Assembly: GCA_966250015.1 (NCBI GenBank)
Contig: CBINFS010000004.1
Coordinates: forward strand, 62,001-126,000
Source of the DNA: CBINFS01 sp966250015
GTDB taxonomy: Bacteria > Bacteroidota > Rhodothermia > Rhodothermales > DASSAV01
Length of the DNA: 64,000 nt
Direction of reading: 5' to 3'
The notes under the pieces are model-generated. The model was not told the DNA's origin. It saw nothing but the letters and a program-made list of their open reading frames with translations, and made no database searches. Below are positions 36,952 through 46,117 of this stretch, piece by piece. The position numbers and the translations under genes are program-made. Numbering within the stretch: position 1 is the stretch's first letter; every line of letters starts with the position of its first letter.

Positions 36952-37599
36952 TTAATAGTGGCACGCAGAACAGTTCGTCGGGGGGAGAATGCCCTCTTCA
37001 CGGATCCGGGTGAGGTTACGCTCGATGAAGTTCTCCGGCTGTACGTATCCCATCGTTGTGATTTCGCTGTTCGGGCGGAGGTATTTTTCAGGCTCGCGAT
37101 GGCAGTCGAGGCACCATCCCATCGATAGCGGCTCCTCCTGACGGACGACGTCCATCTGGTCGATCCGGCCGTGGCAAGTCTCACAACCGACGCCGTTGTT
37201 CACGTGAACGGCGTGGCTGAACTGCACGTAATCGGGAAGGAAGTGGACCTTGACCCACTCGATAGGCTGTTCCGTCGCCCAGCTCTCCCGGACAGGCAGC
37301 AGACGTAGCGACGTCGGCTGGATCTGGCCGTGGCAGTTCATGCAGGTCTGTGTTGCGGGGACGTTTGCCGTTTTGGACACTTCCACCGAGCTGTGGCAAT
37401 ACTGACACTCCATGCCGAGCTGGCCCACGTGCAGACGGTGGCTGTACGGCACCGGCTGCGTTGGGGCGTAGCCCACCACTAAATACTCGGGGGAGAAATA
37501 GTACCAGATGACGACTATCAGGAGAATGCTTCCAAAGACCGATCCAATCAGCGAGATGAGAGGGAATGCATTAGCCTTCTTGGGGAAAATCTGAGGCAT
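36952..37599 (-). CDS. actA: Alternative complex III pentahaem cytochrome c subunit ActA
   Basis: A 215-residue protein with an N-terminal TM anchor (FPLISLIGSVFGSILLIVVI) and five haem-binding sites: CQYCH, CMNCH, CETCH, CLDCH and CSACH, the last at the C-terminal end. Additional His residues (SHRLHVG, FSHAVHVN) are likely distal ligands. ActA is the pentahaem subunit of ACIII that accepts electrons from ActB and passes them to ActE or the oxidase. It is the first gene of the minus-strand respiratory cluster, which runs to about 23246. Confidence 0.96.
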   Translation of the reverse strand: MPQIFPKKANAFPLISLIGSVFGSILLIVVIWYYFSPEYLVVGYAPTQPVPYSHRLHVGQLGMECQYCHSSVEVSKTANVPATQTCMNCHGQIQPTSLRLLPVRESWATEQPIEWVKVHFLPDYVQFSHAVHVNNGVGCETCHGRIDQMDVVRQEEPLSMGWCLDCHREPEKYLRPNSEITTMGYVQPENFIERNLTRIREEGILPPTNCSACHY

Positions 37600-37895
37600 A
37601 CGCGGGCGTCTTTAAAAACTCGATCCAGACAAAAACGTGCATGAGCCAAGGAAGATACGGCACGTCATAAACAGATAGAAGAGTCTTCAAATTCCAATCT
37701 GTTCAAATTAACGATGCCGCAGCACGCCGAATACCACGTTTTTGGAACATCCAGCATCCCCGCTGACACGCGATCCCACCCGCCGAGGAAGTCAGATGTA
37801 CGGGCTAAAGTTATTCCTTTAGCCGAACATACGCTTGGTCAAAACCGCTTTCCGTGCACCAAAAGATGAAGGCAATTAAACGTTGTTGTAACGAA

Positions 37896-39299
37896 TTAGA
37901 AAGTTTCGGCCTGAAAGGTCTTGACAGTTGATGAGGGCGGGCTGTACTGAACATCCGGGGCTTTCCGTCGGAATCGAAGCGTCAGCAGCACGGACGCGGT
38001 TGCGAGCCCCACGACGAGCCCCCACCACAGCCCGAGGGCGCCTCCACCCAACACGAAGGCGGCCACGCAACCCGTGGTAAGACCAACCATCCAGTAAGAA
38101 AAGAATCCGATCAACATGGGGGTCCGGGTGTCCTTGAGCCCGCGGAGGGCGCCTGCGGCGGCCACCTGAACGCCGTCGAACACCTGGAACACGGCGGCAA
38201 CCCCGAGCAGGTATACGGCCAGCTCGACGACTGATCGGTTCGCACTCAGGCTCGTATCGAGGAAAATGCCGATTATCGTTTCGGGCACGGTCCAGAAGAG
38301 GATTGCCGCCCCGAGCATGAAGGTGGCAGCAAGCGCAATTCCCGTGAATCCGGCCGACTGGACGCCTGGCACGTCCCGACGGCCGACGGCGTGTCCGACG
38401 CGCACCGACGTCGCGATGCCGAAGCCGAGTGGCACCATAAACGACAACGACGCGCACTGTATGGCTACCTGATGAGCGGCAAGCACGGTACTGCCGAGCG
38501 TACCCATCAGTATCGCCGTCACCATGAACAGGCCGGATTCGATCCCGTGCGACACCCCGATCGGCCACCCAATCCGGAACAGCTCCTTGAAATAGTGGGG
38601 ATCGGGTAAACCGAATCGTTTGAACACCTCGAATCGGTCGAAAGATTTCCTCCGCGAAACGTAGATCGAGAGGGTGGTAAAGAGGTACCAGAAGACAATT
38701 GAGGTCGCGATGCCAGTGCCGGCAACACCGAGCGCAGGAAAGCCCCACTTCCCGAACATCAGGACGTAGTCGGCGACGATGTTGAGCCCCACGCCGGTAA
38801 AGGTGATCAGCGTCACCGGCCACGGCCTCGTCACCCCTTCGACGAAGCTTTTCATGGCCATGTACCACGTGGCCGGCAGGAAACCCCAGACCACGGACCT
38901 CAGATAGCTCTCGGCGATCCGGACTGACGATTCGGCCTGCCCGAGAAGCCGCAGAACGGGGGCGGCGTTGTAGAGGAACAGGACGGCAGGGATGGTAAGA
39001 AAAAAGCCCAGCCAGAGCCCCTGCCGAACCGTCCGGCCGGCCGCACGGTATTCCCTGGCGCCAAACGCCTGTGAGACCAGAGGACCAACCGCGATGACGG
39101 CGCCGTTGCAAACGATCTGAACGAAGAAGTAGACCGTACCGCCGAGCGCCATGCCGGCCAGGGCTTCGCTGCCCAGCCTTCCGACCATCACGGTATCGAT
39201 GAAGCTCATCGAGTTCTGCCCTAGCATGGCCAGCACTACCGGCCCTGCCAGAAACAACGTCGCGGCAACCTCCGATCGAATTCTTTTACCTGAATACAC
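37896..39299 (-). CDS. MATE-family multidrug/toxin efflux transporter
   Basis: A 467-residue, 12-helix transporter with two homologous halves. The first opens EVAATLFLAGPVVLAMLGQN, SFIDTVMVGRLGSEALAGMA; the second includes ELFRIGWPIGVSHGIESGLF, VLAAHQVAIQCASLSFMVPL and ATSVRVGHAVGRRDVPG. These are the MATE signatures (VDTxMxGxLG and Q/R-VGxxxGxG). It exports cationic or other toxic organic compounds using a Na+ or H+ gradient across the inner membrane. About 295 bases without gene separate it from actA. It is divergent from the fused glycosyltransferase gene. Confidence 0.93.
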   Translation of the reverse strand: MYSGKRIRSEVAATLFLAGPVVLAMLGQNSMSFIDTVMVGRLGSEALAGMALGGTVYFFVQIVCNGAVIAVGPLVSQAFGAREYRAAGRTVRQGLWLGFFLTIPAVLFLYNAAPVLRLLGQAESSVRIAESYLRSVVWGFLPATWYMAMKSFVEGVTRPWPVTLITFTGVGLNIVADYVLMFGKWGFPALGVAGTGIATSIVFWYLFTTLSIYVSRRKSFDRFEVFKRFGLPDPHYFKELFRIGWPIGVSHGIESGLFMVTAILMGTLGSTVLAAHQVAIQCASLSFMVPLGFGIATSVRVGHAVGRRDVPGVQSAGFTGIALAATFMLGAAILFWTVPETIIGIFLDTSLSANRSVVELAVYLLGVAAVFQVFDGVQVAAAGALRGLKDTRTPMLIGFFSYWMVGLTTGCVAAFVLGGGALGLWWGLVVGLATASVLLTLRFRRKAPDVQYSPPSSTVKTFQAETF

Positions 39300-39541
39300 C
39301 GTCCGGCCTCACACCCAAATTTTGCTCTTCCAGAGCGTTGCAAACGAACGTTATCCGTCTGGATGATTCGCGTTTTCGGCCCGGTAGAGCGCTTCCGGGA
39401 TCTTCCCGGCTTTATTCACATACCATGAGGCGTTCGTCGCAGTATCACGCTTTATCTTTGCAAGTTACGCGTCAAGCGGGCCGAAATATAATACCAGACC
39501 CGTTCTTCGACCGAGATTCGCCCGTAAGTTCCGAGTTGTCT

Positions 39542-41671
39542 ATGCGACAGAACACGAACGTTGCTTCCCAATCCCAGGCGTCGGTTGTGGCACGCGAAAC
39601 CACAATGCCCGACGTATCCATCGTGATTGTGAACTACAACGTACGTGAATTTCTTCAACAGGCGCTTCGTTCGATCGAACGGGCCACCGACGGGTTGAAC
39701 GTTGAAGTCTTCGTGGTCGACAACGACTCGGTCGACGGGTCGGTCGAGATGGTCCGGTCGCAGTTCCCCGACGTCCGCGTCATCGCCAACAAACGAAACG
39801 TAGGGTTTAGCAAGGCGAACAACCAGGCGATCCGGATGGCCCACGGGCGGTACATTTTTGTGCTCAACCCGGACACGATCATCCAGGAGGACACGCTCAC
39901 CACGCTCGTCCGGTTCATGGACGAACACCCGGAGGCCGGCGCCGTGGGATGCAAGATACTGAATCCGGACGGGTCGTTTGCGCTGGAGAGCCGCCGGTCG
40001 TTCCCGACGCCGGAGGTGGCGTTCTACCGCTTCACGGGCTTGAGCCGCCTCTTCCCCCGAAGCCGGCGTTTCGGGAGGTACAACCTGACCTACCTCCCGC
40101 AGAACGAGGTCGCCGAGGTGGACGCGCTGAGCGGATCGTGTATGATGGTCCGGCGTGCGGCGCTCTATTTTTCGTACGATGAAACGGCTGCCCTCCTTGC
40201 GCAGGGAAAAGACCCGAACGTGATCGTCGAAAGGCGACGGGGCAAGGTGAAGGGACACGGCGCAGGGCTGTTCGACGAAGACTTCTTCATGTACGGTGAG
40301 GATCTCGACTGGTGCTTCCGCTTCCAGAAAAGCGGGTGGAAGAACTACTACACGCCCGAGACGCAGATCATTCACTACAAAGGCGAGAGCACCAAAAAAG
40401 GCGAGCTCCGTTACGTGAAGCTGTTTTACGGCGCGATGCTCCACTTCACGGAGAAGCATTTCCAGAGCCGTTACTCGCGCTGGTTCGCCCGCGGCCTTCG
40501 CCTGGCGATCATTGGCCGGGCCGGTCTGACGGTGGCGGGCAACGTCTACCGCCGACTCAGAATGGCGATCCTGGACTTTTTACTGATCTACCTGATCGCG
40601 GCGCTGCTCGTGCTCGGCCGGTCGGTGCAGGCAGGCGCGAGCCCGTCGGTCCTGTTTTTCCTGACGGTGGCCCCGGCTTTCGGGCTTGGAAGTGTGCTCG
40701 CCATTGCGGGACTCGGGGGTTACCGGTACAAACTCCGCTACCACGTTCGGCCGGTTTTTTCCGGCGTCAGCCTCGGGTTTCTGCTGGTGGCGGCCCTCTC
40801 GTTCTTCGTAAAGGACGTCGCCTTTTCGCGGGCGGTGGTCCTCCTGAGCTACCCCCTGTCGCTGCTCGTGTTGTCGGGTTACCGATTCATCGTTCGGTCG
40901 CGAAAAAAAGGCACAGGCCGGGCTATTCTGGTCGGGAGCGTTGCCGAGGCGCGCCGCCTCGAAGAGATGCTCAAAACGCATCCCTCACCGCCCTTTGAAC
41001 TTTTGGGTTACACCACACCGGAAGCACACCCAGCCAGTACGGACGGCCAGGCTCCGGCGCTGCTCGGAACCGCACACCAGCTACGCGACATCGTACGCCT
41101 CCACGACGTGGACGACGTCGTATTCTCAGCGAGCGGGCTCTCTAACCAGCTCATTTTCCGCATCATCCAGCAGTTACGCGACCTTCCGGTGCAATTCAGG
41201 ATGCTTACCGAAGGGCGCTCGTACGTCATTGGTAAGGCATCGGTCGAGGACCTGTCCCTGCCCTCCCTGATCGAGGTGGACGAGTCCATCGCCAAAGTGC
41301 GCAGTAAAGGTGCGCGCCGTATCTTTGAGTTTGCGCTGAGCGTGGGGGGGCTGATGCTCCACCCGTTCATCTGGACCTTCGCCCGGATCACCCGGCACGA
41401 CGGGCTGGCGCGGCTGTCGTCCTTTACGGGAAAGCTGCCGATGGTGCTCTCCGGACGTCGGGCGCTCGTCGGCTATCACGACGACGACGGCCTCGAGCTT
41501 CCGGCGAGCTGGGAGCTTCGGCCGGGAATCTTCGCCATCACCGACGCCTTCCCCGTCCGTGATCTGTCCCCACAGGAAGCGAGGCGCGTTTACTGGTTTT
41601 ACGTACGAAACCAGTCGTCCGCACTCGATGGAGAAATCATTCTTCGCACGGTTCGTAATCTTCTCCGTTAG
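39542..41671 (+). CDS. GT2 glycosyltransferase fused to a degenerate polyprenyl-phosphate sugar transferase
   Basis: From the ATG at 39542 (709 residues; 39605 is an alternative and the frame opens at 39338). Residues about 22-320 form a GT2 rhamnosyltransferase-type domain: VSIVIVNYNVREFLQQALRS, VFVVDNDSVDGSVEMVRSQF, KRNVGFSKANNQAIRMAHGR, YIFVLNPDTI and MYGEDLDWCFRFQKSGW. About five TM helices follow (340-470). Next comes a Rossmann-like sensor domain (RAILVGSVAEARRLEEMLKT, VDDVVFSASGLS) and a membrane helix plus SGRRALVGYHDDD and ELRPGIFAITD. The last part matches the WbaP/WcaJ phosphoglycosyltransferase family, but the usual KFRTM-type catalytic core is absent. Likely acts in surface polysaccharide synthesis; the second half is probably not catalytic. 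Confidence 0.85.
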   Translation: MRQNTNVASQSQASVVARETTMPDVSIVIVNYNVREFLQQALRSIERATDGLNVEVFVVDNDSVDGSVEMVRSQFPDVRVIANKRNVGFSKANNQAIRMAHGRYIFVLNPDTIIQEDTLTTLVRFMDEHPEAGAVGCKILNPDGSFALESRRSFPTPEVAFYRFTGLSRLFPRSRRFGRYNLTYLPQNEVAEVDALSGSCMMVRRAALYFSYDETAALLAQGKDPNVIVERRRGKVKGHGAGLFDEDFFMYGEDLDWCFRFQKSGWKNYYTPETQIIHYKGESTKKGELRYVKLFYGAMLHFTEKHFQSRYSRWFARGLRLAIIGRAGLTVAGNVYRRLRMAILDFLLIYLIAALLVLGRSVQAGASPSVLFFLTVAPAFGLGSVLAIAGLGGYRYKLRYHVRPVFSGVSLGFLLVAALSFFVKDVAFSRAVVLLSYPLSLLVLSGYRFIVRSRKKGTGRAILVGSVAEARRLEEMLKTHPSPPFELLGYTTPEAHPASTDGQAPALLGTAHQLRDIVRLHDVDDVVFSASGLSNQLIFRIIQQLRDLPVQFRMLTEGRSYVIGKASVEDLSLPSLIEVDESIAKVRSKGARRIFEFALSVGGLMLHPFIWTFARITRHDGLARLSSFTGKLPMVLSGRRALVGYHDDDGLELPASWELRPGIFAITDAFPVRDLSPQEARRVYWFYVRNQSSALDGEIILRTVRNLLR

Positions 41672-41713
41672 GCAGACAGGGAGATTCAGAGTATTCATCC
41701 GTGAAATAAGCCA

Positions 41714-42757
41714 ATGGCCAAATCAGTTTCTAAATACCTCCTCGATTTTGAAAAGCCGCTGATCGAGCTCGAGCAAAAGCTCGACGAGATGCGTCTGCTG
41801 AACGCGCAACAGATCGAGATCGACCTTTCGAGTGAGATTGCGGCGCTTGAGGCACGCGTCGAGGAGCTGCGTGCATCGATTTATCGCAACCTCACGCGGT
41901 GGCAGCGGGTGCAGATCGCCCGCCACCCCCTCAGACCGTACACGCTGGACTACATCGAGGCCCTGACCGAGGACTTCACGGAGCTGCACGGCGACCGCGC
42001 ATTTGGAGACGATCCGGCCATCGTCGGGGGCTTTGCACGCTTCAAGGGCAGTGCGTACGGCTACTACGACCGGACCATTGCCATCATCGGCCATCAGAAA
42101 GGCCGCGACACACGTGAGCGGAAGTACCGCCGCTTCGGCATGCCCAATCCGGAGGGATACCGGAAGGCACTCCGTATCATGAAGCTCGCAGCCAAGTTCA
42201 ACAAGCCGGTGGTGACCCTGCTCGACACTCCCGGAGCTTATCCGGGCATGGAGGCCGAAGAGCGTGGCCAGGCGGAAGCCATTGCCCGGAACCTGTTTGA
42301 AATGGCGCGCCTGCCGGTGCCGATCATCGTGGTCGTCATCGGTGAAGGCGCTTCGGGCGGGGCGCTGGGTATCGGCATCGGCAACCGCATCCTCATGCTC
42401 GAGAATGCCTGGTATTCGGTCATTTCACCCGAGAGCTGCTCGTCGATCCTCTGGCGTTCGTGGGACTTCAAAGAGGACGCCGCACGCGCCCTCAAACTCA
42501 GCGCAACCGACCTGCTGGAGCTCGAGCTCATCGACGAGATCATACCCGAACCCATCGGCGGCGCACACCGCCAGCCCCAGACGGCGTTCAAGAACACCGG
42601 AGAGGCCATCGCCCGGGGTCTTCAAATGTACGAAGACCTCTCGGCGGAAGAGCTCGTAAATGCGCGTATCGAAAAGTTCGAAAAGATGGGCCGCTACCGT
42701 GTAGCCGGTCAGCCAGCTCCCGTCGCCCCCCATCCCGGCGTCAATACCGGCTATTGA
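41714..42757 (+). CDS. accA: Acetyl-CoA carboxylase carboxyltransferase subunit alpha
   Basis: A 347-residue protein. The N-terminal coiled region (LDFEKPLIELEQKLDEMRLL) leads into RHPLRPYTLDYIEALTEDF, ELHGDRAFGDDPAIVGGFAR, NFGMPNPEGYRKALR-type text (here FGMPNPEGYRKALRIMKLA), DTPGAYPGMEAEERGQAEAI, GEGASGGALGIGIGNRILML and SPESCSSILWRSWD, the AccA signatures. With AccD it transfers CO2 from carboxybiotin to acetyl-CoA, forming malonyl-CoA for fatty-acid synthesis. The N-terminal extension is typical. The following thioesterase gene starts ten bases after its stop. Confidence 0.97.
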   Translation: MAKSVSKYLLDFEKPLIELEQKLDEMRLLNAQQIEIDLSSEIAALEARVEELRASIYRNLTRWQRVQIARHPLRPYTLDYIEALTEDFTELHGDRAFGDDPAIVGGFARFKGSAYGYYDRTIAIIGHQKGRDTRERKYRRFGMPNPEGYRKALRIMKLAAKFNKPVVTLLDTPGAYPGMEAEERGQAEAIARNLFEMARLPVPIIVVVIGEGASGGALGIGIGNRILMLENAWYSVISPESCSSILWRSWDFKEDAARALKLSATDLLELELIDEIIPEPIGGAHRQPQTAFKNTGEAIARGLQMYEDLSAEELVNARIEKFEKMGRYRVAGQPAPVAPHPGVNTGY

Positions 42758-42767
42758 ACCCGTACCG

Positions 42768-43193
42768 ATGAACTTTTCGACCGTCTACCGCCACCGCGTC
42801 CGCTACCGCGAATGTGACCCCATGGGGGTGGTTTACCACGCCCACTACATCGACTACTTCGAGGCTGCCCGAACCGAGGCGCTGAGAGAGATGGGCATGG
42901 CGTACAAAGAGCTCGAAGCCAGCGGAGTGATCATGCCGGTGGTCGACCTGGCGGTACGATACCGGCGGCCGGCCCGATACGACGACGTGCTCGAAATCAC
43001 GTGTTCGTTCTCCGAGGTTCCCACCATGCGGCTCAGGATCGAGTACGAGGTCCGTCGTGAGGGCGAGCCGGAAGTGCTGGCAACGGGACACGTAACGCTT
43101 TGCTTCGTGGACGTCGCGCGAGGCCGCCCGATCCCCGCTCCCCCGGCCGTCAGAGCCCTTTTTGAGGGCGTTTTGCAGGATGGCCGGGAGTAA
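42768..43193 (+). CDS. YbgC/FcbC-type acyl-CoA thioesterase
   Basis: A 141-residue hotdog-fold protein. VYRHRVRYRECDPMGVVYHA, then HYIDYFEAARTEALREMGM, gives the 4HBT pattern with the catalytic Asp in ECDPMGVVYHAHY. VVDLAVRYRRPARYDDVLEI and ATGHVTLCFVDVARGRP complete the fold. Such enzymes hydrolyse short or medium acyl-CoA esters; some associate with the Tol-Pal system, but no tol genes are near. It is ten bases downstream of accA, hinting at a link with fatty-acid metabolism. Confidence 0.9.
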   Translation: MNFSTVYRHRVRYRECDPMGVVYHAHYIDYFEAARTEALREMGMAYKELEASGVIMPVVDLAVRYRRPARYDDVLEITCSFSEVPTMRLRIEYEVRREGEPEVLATGHVTLCFVDVARGRPIPAPPAVRALFEGVLQDGRE

Positions 43194-43263
43194 AACGCCA
43201 TTTCCTGCGACAAAATCTCGTTTCATGGGTTCAAGCGGGCGCAACCAGTAGAAGAGGTATTCC

Positions 43264-44154
43264 ATGCTACCGCCATACCTTGCCCTCGAAACCCTGTATG
43301 CCATCATCGACAACGCGCTGGCCGAAGACGTTGGCGGTGGTGACGTCACGACGCTGGCCACGATCCCGGAAGAAAAAACGGCGGAAGCGGCGTTTCTTGC
43401 CAAGGAAGACGGAATCGTTGCGGGGCTCGAAGTTGTCGAGCACGTATTCAAACGGATCGATCCCGAAATCCGGCTGACGTGGGTGGCGGCCGACGGCGAT
43501 CCGGTTCGGGCAGGCCAGATTTTCGGCGCCGTTCACGGAAGAGCCCGGGGATTGCTGACCGGTGAAAGGCTCGCCTTGAACCTGCTGCAACGGATGAGCG
43601 GAATTGCCTCGGCCACGCATTTGATGGTCGAAGCGGTAAAGCCGCATCGGGCGCGCATCCTCGATACACGGAAAACCGCGCCGGGTCTGCGCCTGCTGGA
43701 CAAGTGGGCGGTCAGGATCGGGGGTGGCGAGAACCACCGCCTCGGCCTTTACGACATGATCCTGATCAAGGACAACCACATCGACGCTGCCGGCGGCATC
43801 CGCAAAGCCATCGAGGCGGCGCACAGGTACTGCGCCAATAATCGGGTAGAGGTAAAGATCGAAGTGGAAGCGCGAACCCTCGAAGACGTGCAGGAGATCC
43901 TGGATACCGGCGGCGTGCAGTACGTTCTGCTCGACAACATGGTCCGGCGAGGTCCAAACGGGGAGATCGATACGACGATGCTGCAACGGGCCGTGTCGCT
44001 CGTCGACGGGCGAATACTCACGGAGGCGTCGGGAAACGTAACCCTGGAGACGGTCCAGGCCATCGCGGCGACCGGCGTCGACTACATTTCTTCAGGCAGC
44101 CTGACGCACTCGGTCTCGGCCCTCGACGTATCGCTCAAAATTCGGCTTCAGTAG
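43264..44154 (+). CDS. nadC: Nicotinate-nucleotide pyrophosphorylase NadC
   Basis: A 296-residue protein with an AGAGG site upstream. LAEDVGGGDVTTLATIPEEK, GIVAGLEVVEHVF, LTGERLALNLLQRMSGIASA, ARILDTRKTAPGLRLLDKWA, IKDNHIDAAGGI, VEVEARTLEDVQEIL and EASGNVTLETVQAIAATGVD (then YISSGSLTHS) are the quinolinate phosphoribosyltransferase signatures with phosphate- and quinolinate-binding Arg/Lys/His. It converts quinolinate and PRPP into nicotinate mononucleotide in de novo NAD synthesis. Typical length. nadA and nadB are not in this window. Confidence 0.97.
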   Translation: MLPPYLALETLYAIIDNALAEDVGGGDVTTLATIPEEKTAEAAFLAKEDGIVAGLEVVEHVFKRIDPEIRLTWVAADGDPVRAGQIFGAVHGRARGLLTGERLALNLLQRMSGIASATHLMVEAVKPHRARILDTRKTAPGLRLLDKWAVRIGGGENHRLGLYDMILIKDNHIDAAGGIRKAIEAAHRYCANNRVEVKIEVEARTLEDVQEILDTGGVQYVLLDNMVRRGPNGEIDTTMLQRAVSLVDGRILTEASGNVTLETVQAIAATGVDYISSGSLTHSVSALDVSLKIRLQ

Positions 44155-44241
44155 CTGCGCCACCGGCCGTCATTCGATTTTTGGCGCGGTGATGGATACC
44201 TTAAATGCCCGGATGGTGCGTGCGCACAGATAACAAACGTC

Positions 44242-45576
44242 ATGGAACACGAAGAACATCCCACAAGGCTGCTGAGAGTCGTCGACCCCGGGGAAACCCG
44301 CAGAGCGCCCGTCAGAGTGCCGGCCGTGCAGGTTACGAACGAGGTTGGCCTGCTGCATTCGGTCGTCGTCCACACCCCGGGGCGGGAGATGGAGCTTGTT
44401 TCTCCGGAAAACCGGGCAGACCTGCTCTTCGAGGACATTCTCTTCGCGGAGCGTGCCCGAAAGGAGCACCTGACGATGTGCACGCTGATCGAGAAGATGG
44501 TGGGACGGAAGGACGCGGTGCTTCAGGTGGAAAAGCTGCTGCGCGAGGTGTTCAGCGTCGAAGAGGCGCGCCACGAGTTCATCGACCAGCTCTGCGCCAT
44601 CTCGACCGAATACAACCTTCAGGTGTTCGAGGGGCAGCTCAAACGCCTGTCACCGGAGGAGTTGCACCTCTTTGCGATCACGGGCGAGTCTCCCCTCCCC
44701 CTTCACGCACTCCCCGTGCCCAACCTGCTGTTCATACGGGACGTGGCGGCTGTCGTGCACGATCACATCATCGTGAGCCACCCCGCGACCGCGGCGAGAG
44801 CGCGCGAGAGCGTCATCATCCACGTCATCCTCCGGCATCACCCGCTGTTTGCGGGATACCGCGACCGGATCGTCACCCTGCCCGAGGGGATCACGTTCGA
44901 GGGAGGCGACCTGCTGATGGCCGGCCCGAAGGTGGCGCTCGTCGGCCACTCCGAGCGGACGTCCTTCGGGGGTGTCATGTCGCTGGCGCAGGAGCTTTTT
45001 GACCGGACGCCGGTCGAGCACGTGCTCATGATCGACCTGCCGAAGCGGCGCTCGACGATGCATCTCGATACGGCCTTTACGTTCTGTTCGGAGGACGAGT
45101 GCGTCGTCTACCCGCCCCTCCTCGTCCACGGCAACGCGGGAAACGTGGTCCACTTCACGCCGGGCGCGGGCCGAGGGCGGTTCGCGGGGCAGATCCGGCC
45201 GAACTTCAAGGAAGCGCTCGAAGAGCTCCTCGAACGGCCGCTCACGTTCATCCCGTGCGGCGGAAACGACCCGCTCAGCCAGCAGCGGGAACAATGGACC
45301 GACGCCGCCAATTTTCTCGCGATCGCACCGGGCGTGGTCGTCGGCTACGAGCGCAACAACCGGACGTACGACATGATGCGCAAGCACGGCTACCAGGTGG
45401 TCACGGCGCAGAACCTGCTGTCGTTCTACGAAGAGAGCGAGTACCGGCCGGGCGAGAAAATCGCGATCAAGCTGGAAGGGAACGAGCTTTCCAGAGGCCG
45501 CGGGGGTCCACGCTGCATGACGCTGCCCATCCGCCGGGCTGAAATCAACGACCCCAATACGGAAGAAGCCGCCTGA
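44242..45576 (+). CDS. Arginine deiminase-family protein
   Basis: A 444-residue protein of the guanidino-group modifying superfamily. LLHSVVVHTPGREMELVSPE (substrate-binding N-terminus), NLLFIRDVAAVVHDHIIVSH, FEGGDLLMAGPKVALVGHSE, RSTMHLDTAFTFCSEDECVV, and a late RGGPRCMTLPIRR holding the nucleophilic Cys follow the arginine deiminase (ArcA) order. All expected catalytic groups (Glu/Asp, His, Cys) appear present. It would convert arginine to citrulline and ammonia. No arcB, arcC or arginine transporter lies nearby, so energy generation by the ADI pathway is not supported; a role in nitrogen or acid balance or another guanidino substrate is possible. Confidence 0.85.
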   Translation: MEHEEHPTRLLRVVDPGETRRAPVRVPAVQVTNEVGLLHSVVVHTPGREMELVSPENRADLLFEDILFAERARKEHLTMCTLIEKMVGRKDAVLQVEKLLREVFSVEEARHEFIDQLCAISTEYNLQVFEGQLKRLSPEELHLFAITGESPLPLHALPVPNLLFIRDVAAVVHDHIIVSHPATAARARESVIIHVILRHHPLFAGYRDRIVTLPEGITFEGGDLLMAGPKVALVGHSERTSFGGVMSLAQELFDRTPVEHVLMIDLPKRRSTMHLDTAFTFCSEDECVVYPPLLVHGNAGNVVHFTPGAGRGRFAGQIRPNFKEALEELLERPLTFIPCGGNDPLSQQREQWTDAANFLAIAPGVVVGYERNNRTYDMMRKHGYQVVTAQNLLSFYEESEYRPGEKIAIKLEGNELSRGRGGPRCMTLPIRRAEINDPNTEEAA

Positions 45577-45607
45577 GCCGCCCTTCAGCATCACCTTATT
45601 CGTCGTT

Positions 45608-46096
45608 ATGCTCCACAATCTATCCTCCATGCTCGACGCCGAAAAGCGATGGATGCAGATTGCGCTCAGGGAAGCCGAGCGGGCCTTCGAAAACGGGGAG
45701 GTCCCGATTGGCGCCGTCGTGGTGCGGGAGAACGAGGTCATCGGGCGGGGACGAAACATGGTGGAGCAGCTACAGGACCCGACGGCGCACGCCGAAATGA
45801 TCGCCATCACGGCGGCTTGTGAGACGCTCGGCACGAAGTTTCTCGAAGACTGCACGCTTTACGTGACGCTCGAGCCGTGCCCTATGTGCGCAGGTGCGAT
45901 CGTGTGGTCACGCATTCGGAAGCTCGTCTACGGTGCATTCGACGAAAAAGCGGGGAGCGCGTCCACCCTGTACAACATTCCGCAGGATCGCCGCCTGAAC
46001 CACTTCGTCGAGATCGTTTCGGGCATCGAGGAAGAACGAAGCGCAGCCCTCCTCAGAGACTTTTTCAGACAACGCAGAGCAAACGGTCCGGGCTGA
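45608..46096 (+). CDS. tadA: tRNA adenosine(34) deaminase TadA
   Basis: A 162-residue zinc deaminase: MQIALREAERAFENGEVPIG, AVVVRENEVIGRGRN, PTAHAEMIAITAACETLG (HAE zinc/proton shuttle), LYVTLEPCPMCAGAIVWSRI (PCxxC zinc ligands) and VYGAFDEKAGSASTLYNI. These are TadA features that convert adenosine to inosine at tRNA-Arg position 34. The first nine codons may be extra (an alternative ATG lies at 45635). ypdA follows after 21 bases on the same strand. Confidence 0.94.
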   Translation: MLHNLSSMLDAEKRWMQIALREAERAFENGEVPIGAVVVRENEVIGRGRNMVEQLQDPTAHAEMIAITAACETLGTKFLEDCTLYVTLEPCPMCAGAIVWSRIRKLVYGAFDEKAGSASTLYNIPQDRRLNHFVEIVSGIEEERSAALLRDFFRQRRANGPG

Positions 46097-46117
46097 CCGG
46101 CCGCTATGGGATATTAG

